A stretch of 11,207 nt of DNA. Origin: an uncultured Prevotella sp. GTDB lineage: Bacteria; Bacteroidota; Bacteroidia; Bacteroidales; Bacteroidaceae. The translations under genes and the position numbers were made by a program. The notes under the pieces were generated by a model. The model saw only the letters and a list, made by a program, of their open reading frames with translations, did no database searches and was not told the DNA's origin. This document shows positions 1 through 5,862 of the stretch, in pieces. Positions within the stretch are counted from its first letter, which is position 1. Each line of letters opens with the position of its first letter. The stretch lies in assembly GCA_900546605.1 (NCBI GenBank), contig URDV01000054.1, positions 1 to 11,207 of the forward strand, given 5' to 3'.

Positions 1-18
1 TATATCGCTTACTTACTT

Positions 19-69
19 GTTAACTTGTCAACTTGTTTACCCGTTAACCAAGAATTCCGCCAACGGGTT
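19..69 (+). repeat. GTTAAC-family intergenic repeat, copy A
   Basis: Four degenerate 8-bp units in strict register: GTTAACTT (19-26), GTCAACTT (27-34), GTTTACCC (35-42), GTTAACCA (43-50). A 19-bp tail, AGAATTCCGCCAACGGGTT, follows (51-69). Positions 39-69 are identical to 3988-4018, in the same orientation. ACCCGTT (39-45) can pair with AACGGGT (62-68) as a small hairpin. It ends 16 bp before the sufS start. The family is not identified. Confidence 0.85.
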
Positions 70-85
70 TAAATTACAAATCAGT

Positions 86-1300
86 ATGTACGACATAAAC
101 ACAGTCCGCCAGGACTTTCCCATACTCAGCCGCGAGGTGTATAAGCGGCCGTTGGTGTACCTTGACAATGCGGCTACCACGCAAAAGCCACGCTGTGTGG
201 TCGAGGCCATCACTAACGAATATTACTCGGTGAATGCCAATGTACACCGCGGTGTTCACTACTTGTCGCAACAGGCCACCGACTTGCACGAGGCCGCACG
301 CGAAACGGTGCGAAAGTTTATCAACGCCCGTTCTACAAGCGAGGTTATCTTTACACGCGGCACCACCGAGAGCCTCAACTTGGTAGCCAGTTCTTATGGT
401 GAGGCCTTCATGACTGAGGGCGATGAGGTGATTGTTACCGTAATGGAACACCATAGCGACATTGTGCCTTGGCAGTTGCTTCGCGAGCGCAAAGGCATTG
501 TCATTAAAGTGATTCCTATGACCGACGAGGGGGAGCTTGACATGGCTGCCTACGAGCAACTATTCACCCCCCGCACACGCTTGGTGTGTGTGGCACAGGT
601 GAGCAATGTGTTAGGCACCATTAACCCTGTAAAACGTATGACTGAAATAGCTCATGCGCATGGTGCACACTTGTTGGTAGATGGCGCACAGAGTGTGCCT
701 CACTTTCAGGTGGATGTACAAGACATTGATTGTGACTTTTTGGTGTTCAGCGGACACAAGGTGTATGGCCCTACGGGCATTGGGGTGCTTTATGGACGCG
801 AAGATTTGCTCGACCGTATGCCACCCTATCAAGGAGGTGGCGAGATGATAGCACGCGTAACATTTGAAAAGACTACTTACGAGCGTTTGCCCTTTAAGTT
901 TGAGGCTGGCACACCCGACTATGTGGGTAGTCATGCATTGGCCGTGGCGCTTGATTATGTCAGTGCATTAGGCATTGACAACATTCACTTGCATGAACGC
1001 GAGTTGACCCAGTATGCCATGGAACAAATGATGCAGATTCCTGAAATGCACCTTTACGGCACAGCAGCCAACAAGGATGCTGTTGTTTCATTCAACGTGG
1101 GCAATATCCATCCGCTTGACCTTGGCACCTTGCTCGACCGTTTAGGCATAGCCATTCGCACAGGACATCATTGTGCTCAACCACTCATGCAACGCTGCGG
1201 TGTGGAGGGCATGGCACGCGCCTCATTTGCCCTTTACAACACACGCGAGGAAATTGATGCTTTAGTAGCTGGCATTGATCGTGTGCGCAAAATGTTTTAA
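86..1300 (+). CDS. sufS: SufS-type cysteine desulfurase
   Basis: PLP-dependent enzyme (404 aa) that removes sulfur from L-cysteine as a persulfide and passes it to the SUF Fe-S assembly machinery in the cytoplasm. Seen: N-terminal YLDNAATTQKP, a PLP-stacking histidine in EHHSD (H122), D199 and Q202 in VDGAQ, the Schiff-base lysine K225 in FSGHKVYGP, and the catalytic cysteine C363 in RTGHHCAQP. Spacing matches E. coli SufS within one residue, and RxGHHCAQP marks the SufS/CsdA group rather than IscS. The frame is open back to an ATG at 17, but those 23 extra codons lie in an intergenic repeat (19-69) that recurs at 3947-4018, so the ATG at 86 (MYDINTVRQDFP) is the likely start. In Bacteroidetes sufS usually closes a sufBCD-S operon. 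Partners would lie left of the window and are not seen. A hairpin terminator follows at 1338-1385. Confidence 0.96.
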   Translation: MYDINTVRQDFPILSREVYKRPLVYLDNAATTQKPRCVVEAITNEYYSVNANVHRGVHYLSQQATDLHEAARETVRKFINARSTSEVIFTRGTTESLNLVASSYGEAFMTEGDEVIVTVMEHHSDIVPWQLLRERKGIVIKVIPMTDEGELDMAAYEQLFTPRTRLVCVAQVSNVLGTINPVKRMTEIAHAHGAHLLVDGAQSVPHFQVDVQDIDCDFLVFSGHKVYGPTGIGVLYGREDLLDRMPPYQGGGEMIARVTFEKTTYERLPFKFEAGTPDYVGSHALAVALDYVSALGIDNIHLHERELTQYAMEQMMQIPEMHLYGTAANKDAVVSFNVGNIHPLDLGTLLDRLGIAIRTGHHCAQPLMQRCGVEGMARASFALYNTREEIDALVAGIDRVRKMF

Positions 1301-1337
1301 GGATGTTCGTTATTTTGCCTCCATACATAAAACTAAC

Positions 1338-1385
1338 AAGTGCTGTGTAGGGGTCTTTGACTCTTCGCAGCACTTTCATTTTTTT
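1338..1385 (+). terminator. Rho-independent terminator after sufS
   Basis: AAGTGCTG (1338-1345) pairs with CAGCACTT (1368-1375). An inner helix AGGGGTC (1349-1355) pairs with GACTCTT (1359-1365) using two G-U pairs around a TTT loop. A T-rich run (CATTTTTTT to 1385) follows. It should separate the sufS transcript from the YbjQ-rnhB pair. Confidence 0.8.
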
Positions 1386-1435
1386 CATAGAGCATTTCAG
1401 TTCACATTGAAAGTTTCTTTTAAACACTGTACACC

Positions 1436-1753
1436 ATGATTCTCACAACAACACCCATCATTGAAGGCCACGTGGTAAAGAACTATTGTGGCATTGTTTC
1501 GGCCGAAACCATATTAGGTGCCAACGTTTTTCGTGACTTTACGGCCAGCATTCGCGACTTTTTTGGAGGTCGTTCAAGCAGTTACGAGCAAGTGCTCAAG
1601 CAAGCCAAAGATACGGCTCTTAACGAACTGAGCATGAAAGCTCAAAGTATGGGAGCGAATGCCATAGTAGGCATTTCGCTTGATTATGAAACGGTGGGAC
1701 AAAGTGGCTCTATGCTGATGGTGGTGGCCACAGGAACAGCCGTACAAATTTAA
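1436..1753 (+). CDS. YbjQ/UPF0145 (DUF74) family protein
   Basis: A 105-aa cytoplasmic protein of the YbjQ/UPF0145 family (Pfam DUF74), small proteins of unknown function that form oligomeric alpha/beta rings. Seen: the N-terminal TTTPIIEGHVVKNYCGIVSAE segment, an amphipathic helix around residues 48-72, and the family core GANAIVGISLDYE (about 73-85), then a hydrophobic closing strand MLMVVATGTAV. Length is the family norm (E. coli YbjQ is about 107 aa), with no signal peptide or membrane segment. It begins 50 nt after the sufS terminator. No Shine-Dalgarno or clear -7 box is visible upstream, the former being normal for Bacteroidetes. It ends 7 nt before rnhB, so the two are probably co-transcribed. 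The family assignment is firm; no biochemical role can be given. Confidence 0.92.
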   Translation: MILTTTPIIEGHVVKNYCGIVSAETILGANVFRDFTASIRDFFGGRSSSYEQVLKQAKDTALNELSMKAQSMGANAIVGISLDYETVGQSGSMLMVVATGTAVQI

Positions 1754-1760
1754 TAGCACC

Positions 1761-2372
1761 ATGCTCACACCTATCTATAATAAAGAATCACGCATTGAAG
1801 CTGGTTGTGACGAGGCGGGCCGCGGATGTTTGGCGGGTAGCGTGTATGCTGCTGCCGTTATCTTTGCCCCCGACTACCATAATGAGGAGTTGAACGACTC
1901 AAAACAACTCACAGCTAAAAGGCGTTATGCCTTACGTCAAATCATTGAACGCGATGCTTTGGCATGGGCTGTAGGGATAGTAACTCCTGAGGAGATTGAC
2001 CACATTAACATACTGAATGCTTCTATCCTGGCCATGCATCGTGCACTTGATCAACTCACGTTGCGTCCAGAATTCGTAATTGTTGATGGCAATCGCTTTA
2101 AGCCTTACCACGAAGTGCCTTATGCCACGATTGTTAAAGGCGATGGTAAGTACTTGTCAATAGCAGCAGCCTCTATTTTGGCTAAAACGTACCGCGACGA
2201 TTATATGCACGAGCTACACCAACAATATCCTTACTATGGCTGGGACCACAATGCGGGCTACCCCACCAAACAACACCGCGAAGGCATTGCTTTGCATGGT
2301 TTGACGCCTTACCACCGTAGGACGTTTGCAGGATTGGGCGAACAAAATTTACCTTTTGACGGCAGTTTGTAA
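1761..2372 (+). CDS. rnhB: Ribonuclease HII
   Basis: A 203-aa cytoplasmic endonuclease that cuts the RNA strand of RNA-DNA hybrids and nicks 5' of single ribonucleotides embedded in DNA, starting ribonucleotide excision repair. Seen: the signature GCDEAGRGCLAG (residues 15-26) with D17 and E18; D109 in VDGNRF; D128 in KGDGK; and the family block SIAAASILAKTYRD (133-146). These fit the DEDD metal-binding quartet of type 2 RNases H; I assign the fourth acid to D128 by spacing. The C-terminal YPTKQHREGIALHGLTPYHRRTF matches the usual RNase HII ending, so the gene is full length. It starts 7 nt after the YbjQ-family gene, suggesting one transcript, and is 63 nt from the next gene. No terminator is evident in that gap. 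Confidence 0.96.
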   Translation: MLTPIYNKESRIEAGCDEAGRGCLAGSVYAAAVIFAPDYHNEELNDSKQLTAKRRYALRQIIERDALAWAVGIVTPEEIDHINILNASILAMHRALDQLTLRPEFVIVDGNRFKPYHEVPYATIVKGDGKYLSIAAASILAKTYRDDYMHELHQQYPYYGWDHNAGYPTKQHREGIALHGLTPYHRRTFAGLGEQNLPFDGSL

Positions 2373-2435
2373 TTGTGTCTATTGACCCTTTGACTTTTTA
2401 TTTCCAACTTTTGAGCCAGAAAAAATCTTACGTTC

Positions 2436-3932
2436 ATGGTTTCAATCATTATACCCGTTTATAACGCTGAAAAATATATAACAGAAACAATACAAAGTGT
2501 ATTGGCTTCTACCTACACCGACATTGAAGTAGTGTGTATGGACGATGGGTCTACCGACCATTCGCTGGATTTGTTGCGTCAAATGGCCACAACAGATAAG
2601 CGCATTGTGGTGTTACACCAAACGAATGCAGGTGTGTGCCGTGCCCGCAATGCTGCCATTGAGGCTTCACGAGGGGAATATATTCTGCCCGTTGATGCTG
2701 ACGACATTTTATTGCCGCAATTTATTGCGGATGCTGTTGAAGTGCTACGCACACATCCTGAAGTGAAGGTGGTAGCTCCTCAGGCAGAATTCTTTGGTGA
2801 CCGCGAGGGGACTTGGAATCTACCTCCCTTCAGTATGAAAAAGGAGGCGCATAAAAACATTTTGGCTTGTTGTGCCTTATACCGACGGAGTGATTATGAA
2901 CAGACGGGGGGCGGATATTGTGCAGAGATTATAGCACGCGAGGATTGGGACTTTTGGATTAGCATGCTTAAAAATGGGGGCGAGGTGGTACGTTTGCCAC
3001 AGGTGGGATTAAAATATCGCTACCACCAGAACAGCAAACGCAAGCAAGACCGCGAACTGAAACACCACGTGATTGACACGCTGAACAATCGTCACCCTGA
3101 GTTTTTTGAAAAATGGCTGAATGGTCCCTTACGCTATCAGCGTTCGTGGTCGCGCTGCTTAAACACGTTGTTACACTGGGTATGCCCTCGTAAGGTGCAT
3201 ACTGAGTCTGCATTTAAACAAATGCAATATTTTGTGCGTTCACTACCTACACGCTTTGGCTTTAAAGATAATGGACGCATTATGTATAAAGGACGAAATG
3301 AACTACGTGTGTTTGAAACAGAAGTGGGAAAGGTGGTGGTGAAATCGTTTTGCACACCCAATCTTATTAATCGCATTGCTTATGGTTGGCTACGCAGTTC
3401 AAAGGCTGAACGCTCTTGCCAATATGCCGCCTTGCTTCGTTCAATGGGTATAGGCAGTCCTGCCCCTTTAGGTTGGTGTAGTGTGCGCCATGGCCTATTG
3501 TTTACGAAAAGCTATTATGCGTCGCTCAAGAGCGAATTGCCTTACACTTACATTGACTTGGTAAAGGGACGAATAGCTGCTACTGAAATGCCTGATTACC
3601 TACGAGCTGTGGGACGTGTGGCGGGCAAGATGCACAATGCAGATATGATTCATCGAGACTTTTCACGCGGCAACTTGCTGCTGGGCAAGAACGCTCAGGG
3701 TGAGGTCATGGTGGAGCTGGTTGACTTGAACCGTTTGCGTTTTCACACCATCAGCATGAAAGAGGGCATTAAAAACTTTGAACGTTTGCCAGCCACAACT
3801 GAAATGCGCAAGTATTTGGCTGAGGGTTACGCTGCAGAACGTGGATATGAAGTTGAAGAATGCTTACGGCTTTGGCCCGAAACAGAGGCTATGAATAGTG
3901 CCGAGGCTAAGGCTGTAAGACATGATTGTTGA
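2436..3932 (+). CDS. GT2 glycosyltransferase fused to Kdo/WaaP-like kinase
   Basis: One uninterrupted 498-aa frame holds two enzymes. Residues 1 to about 230 are a GT-A family 2 glycosyltransferase: VSIIIPVYNAEKYI at the N-terminus, nucleotide-binding DDGSTD (36-41), a DXD-type VDADD (86-90, sugar-nucleotide/metal), and an acidic REDWDFW (168-174) near the usual catalytic-base region. Residues about 263-498 are a protein-kinase-fold domain of the Kdo kinase/WaaP/InaA group: YKGRNELRVFE, ATP-site lysine K303 in VVVKSF, E325 in SKAERS, catalytic loop HRDFSRGN (H406, D408, N413) and VDLNR (D430) in place of DFG. There is no signal peptide or transmembrane segment; it probably acts at the cytoplasmic face of the inner membrane. 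Inference: it adds a sugar to, and phosphorylates, lipid A-core/LPS. The kinase is familiar to me as a stand-alone Bacteroidetes protein. Sugar and acceptor cannot be read from sequence. Confidence 0.9.
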   Translation: MVSIIIPVYNAEKYITETIQSVLASTYTDIEVVCMDDGSTDHSLDLLRQMATTDKRIVVLHQTNAGVCRARNAAIEASRGEYILPVDADDILLPQFIADAVEVLRTHPEVKVVAPQAEFFGDREGTWNLPPFSMKKEAHKNILACCALYRRSDYEQTGGGYCAEIIAREDWDFWISMLKNGGEVVRLPQVGLKYRYHQNSKRKQDRELKHHVIDTLNNRHPEFFEKWLNGPLRYQRSWSRCLNTLLHWVCPRKVHTESAFKQMQYFVRSLPTRFGFKDNGRIMYKGRNELRVFETEVGKVVVKSFCTPNLINRIAYGWLRSSKAERSCQYAALLRSMGIGSPAPLGWCSVRHGLLFTKSYYASLKSELPYTYIDLVKGRIAATEMPDYLRAVGRVAGKMHNADMIHRDFSRGNLLLGKNAQGEVMVELVDLNRLRFHTISMKEGIKNFERLPATTEMRKYLAEGYAAERGYEVEECLRLWPETEAMNSAEAKAVRHDC

Positions 3933-3946
3933 AGTTGATTATACGT

Positions 3947-4018
3947 GTTGGCGGAATTTGTAAACAAGTTGACAAATTAACTTGTTAACCCGTTAACCAA
4001 GAATTCCGCCAACGGGTT
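3947..4018 (+). repeat. GTTAAC-family intergenic repeat, copy B
   Basis: Second copy of the element found before sufS. Four 8-bp units in register: GTTGACAA (3968-3975), ATTAACTT (3976-3983), GTTAACCC (3984-3991), GTTAACCA (3992-3999), then the same tail to 4018. Positions 3988-4018 equal 39-69. This copy also has a left partner: GTTGGCGGAATT (3947-3958) is the exact reverse complement of AATTCCGCCAAC (4002-4013), so the element is bounded by 12-bp inverted repeats. Inside, AACAAGTT (3963-3970) and AACTTGTT (3979-3986) are also inverted. Confidence 0.85.
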
Positions 4019-4053
4019 AATCATGCAAGATTCTATTGACATGCCTACACTAA

Positions 4054-4089
4054 AAAACTCCCTGACTCTACCAAGAGCCAGGGAGTTTT
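4054..4089. terminator. Bidirectional terminator between convergent genes
   Basis: AAAACTCCCTG (4054-4064) pairs with CAGGGAGTTTT (4079-4089); after one A-C mismatch, CTCT (4066-4069) pairs with AGAG (4074-4077) around an ACCA loop. T runs follow on both strands (TTTT on plus; six T on minus, from the A run 4052-4057). It lies between the convergent GT/kinase and peptide-transporter genes and should serve both. Confidence 0.9.
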
Positions 4090-4111
4090 CATTATCAAGC
4101 AGAAAGGAGCA

Positions 4112-5617
4112 TTAGCAAACCTTCTCTAACTTTTTCATAACGCTGAAGATGAAGATGAACGAAATGAGGCAGAGACCTACTAACACGCCCCATACAACAA
4201 CCAAAGGCACTTTGCCCCAAAGGAAGCCTGGTATAGAAACCAAGAAGTTGCCTAAGGCTGTGGCTACAAACCAGCCCCCCATCATGGTACCCTTCAGTTT
4301 AGGAGGTGCTACCTTCGATACAAACGAAATACCCATGGGTGAGAGCAACAATTCACCAAAGGTCAACACCAAGTAAGTGGTGATCAGCCAATTGGGCGAC
4401 ACGGTGTTTTGATCGGCTGAGGTAACACCTATTGAACCCAATATCATGATAACGTAGCCAATACCAGCTACAAGCATGCCCAAGCCAATTTTGCGAGGAG
4501 CTGAGGGTTCTTTACCCTTCTTGGCCAACCAAGCAAAGAGAGCCATGCTGACAGGTGTCAAACCTACTACAAAGCAAGGATTGAACTGTTGGAAGATAGG
4601 AGCTTCAATGTTAATGCCACTTGCATCGAGCGTGAGATACTTGTAAGCAAGTCCGCCCAAGCAAGCCAATATCACTAAGGCTGAAATGCCACGGCCTTTG
4701 CCCGTCTTGCTCTGGAAGAGTGAAAAGAGTGCATAAATGATAACAATGCAAAGCAACAGGTTGGTTACATCGAAGAGCATGCTCTCAACACCTGTGGCAT
4801 GCTTTTGTGTGTACTCATCAGCAAAGAAGGTGAGCGTTAAGCCATTTTGATGGAATGCCATCCAGAAGAAAATAACTACTGCAAACACCAAGCACAATGC
4901 TACAATGCGATCTTTTGTTTCGCTTTTACTGAGTTCTGGCTCTGTGTTTTCAACTGTTTTGGTAACACCATCCTTGGCAGCAGGAGCGCTGATAACCTGC
5001 TGATAAGTGTTCTTAAAGCCATAATAAATGGCAATAGAGATGATAAGCGAAATGCAAGCCACACCAAAAGCAAAGTGGTAAGAGTCGGCCTTAGTAATGC
5101 CATAAGTTTGCTGTGCATACTCCATTATTTTTACGGCTGCAGTAGGGGCAAACAAGGCACCAATGTTAATGGCCATGTAGAAAATAGAGAAGGCAGAATC
5201 GCGCTTACCCTGCATGGCGGGTGAGTTGTAAAGGTCGCCGACCATTACTTGCAAGTTGCCCTTAAATAAACTGGTGCCTATGCATATCATGGCTAAAGCA
5301 CCAAACATAAGGGTGGATGCCAACCAGCCTGCTCCTGCGGGAATGGAGAGCAAAGCATAGCCTAAGAACATCACAAGGATGCCTGTGGTTACACATTTGT
5401 TATAGCCAATTTTGTCGGCTATCATACCACCAAATAGGGGCAAGAAATAAACGAATGCCAAAAAGCCTGAATAAACGGCTCCTGCTGTTCCGGCCGACCA
5501 CAAAAAGTTGTCTTTGAGGAAAAGCACAAACACGGCCAACATGGTGTAGTAGCCAAAGCGCTCGCCTGTGTTGGCAAGGGCAAGGGTGTAAAGACCCTTA
5601 GGTTGTCCTTCGAACAT
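4112..5617 (-). CDS. POT/PTR2 family proton-dependent oligopeptide transporter
   Basis: A 501-aa inner-membrane MFS transporter of the POT (PTR2) family, which imports di- and tripeptides with protons. Seen: the first-helix motif NTGERFGYY (16-24), corresponding to ExxERFxYY; GGMIADKIG (63-71), the MFS loop; K119 in GTSLFKGNLQVMVGDLY, matching the conserved TM4 lysine; FYMAINIGALFAP (146-158), the PTR2 signature FYxxIN; and WMAFHQNGLTLTFFAD (252-267) in the TM7 region. Hydrophobic stretches support 12 or more membrane helices, with a polar central loop (about 205-238). Two usually acidic positions differ: N16 replaces the first Glu of ExxER, and H256 stands where many bacterial family members have Glu before Gln. 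The start MFEGQPKG is favoured because the region upstream (5618-5664) is AT-rich intergenic DNA. No -7 box is recognised upstream. It is convergent with the GT/kinase gene. Confidence 0.92.
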   Translation of the reverse strand: MFEGQPKGLYTLALANTGERFGYYTMLAVFVLFLKDNFLWSAGTAGAVYSGFLAFVYFLPLFGGMIADKIGYNKCVTTGILVMFLGYALLSIPAGAGWLASTLMFGALAMICIGTSLFKGNLQVMVGDLYNSPAMQGKRDSAFSIFYMAINIGALFAPTAAVKIMEYAQQTYGITKADSYHFAFGVACISLIISIAIYYGFKNTYQQVISAPAAKDGVTKTVENTEPELSKSETKDRIVALCLVFAVVIFFWMAFHQNGLTLTFFADEYTQKHATGVESMLFDVTNLLLCIVIIYALFSLFQSKTGKGRGISALVILACLGGLAYKYLTLDASGINIEAPIFQQFNPCFVVGLTPVSMALFAWLAKKGKEPSAPRKIGLGMLVAGIGYVIMILGSIGVTSADQNTVSPNWLITTYLVLTFGELLLSPMGISFVSKVAPPKLKGTMMGGWFVATALGNFLVSIPGFLWGKVPLVVVWGVLVGLCLISFIFIFSVMKKLEKVC

Positions 5618-5664
5618 AGATTTGTTTTAGATTATAATTGTTATTAATTGAATTCTGTTTGATT

Positions 5665-5735
5665 GGTTAACAGGTTAACAGGTTAACGGGGTAACAGGTT
5701 AACGGGGTAACAGGTTAACAGGTTAACGGGTAAGT
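5665..5735 (+). repeat. Tandem 8-bp GTTAAC array C (left arm)
   Basis: Eight exact 8-bp units at 5665-5728, each GGTTAACA, GGTTAACG or GGGTAACA, then GGTAAGT (5729-5735). The inner end GTTAACGGGTAAGT (5722-5735) is a perfect 14-bp reverse complement of 5793-5806. It is the mirror arm of array D, 57 nt away. It lies upstream of the peptide-transporter gene in its direction of transcription. Confidence 0.92.
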
Positions 5736-5792
5736 TTGTCCTATTTTTTTAATTCTTACCATTCAGACTTAGAGTTGTGTATAGCATAACAT

Positions 5793-5862
5793 ACTTACCC
5801 GTTAACTTGTTAACCTGTTAACTTGTTAACCTGTTAACTTGTTAACCTGTTAACTTGTTAAC
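5793..5862 (+). repeat. Tandem 8-bp GTTAAC array D (right arm)
   Basis: Eight GTTAAC hexamers exactly 8 bp apart (5801, 5809, 5817, 5825, 5833, 5841, 5849, 5857), separated alternately by TT and CT, preceded by ACTTACCC (5793-5800). The eighth hexamer contains TTA at 5858-5860, which on the minus strand is the uvrA stop codon. As a whole it is the inverted counterpart of array C, with most differences being G/A changes that would be G-U pairs in RNA. Confidence 0.92.

Noticed and set aside
17..85. 23-codon N-terminal extension of SufS from an ATG at 17
   Set aside because: The extension is translated repeat DNA that recurs at 3947-4018; the ATG at 86 gives the family-length protein with catalytic residues at the expected positions.
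74..559. 161-aa minus-strand open frame
   Set aside because: Antisense to sufS across its conserved cofactor-binding part; a shadow frame.
2373..2435. Promoter or terminator between rnhB and the GT/kinase gene
   Set aside because: The 63-bp gap has TTTG-containing stretches but no TAnnTTTG with proper spacing and no hairpin, so neither can be supported.
4847..5224. 125-aa plus-strand open frame
   Set aside because: It lies wholly antisense inside the peptide-transporter gene, which has clear family motifs; its own translation shows no recognisable features.
5665..5862. CRISPR-like array
   Set aside because: The period is 8 bp with 2-bp separators and no unique spacers, and no cas genes are nearby.
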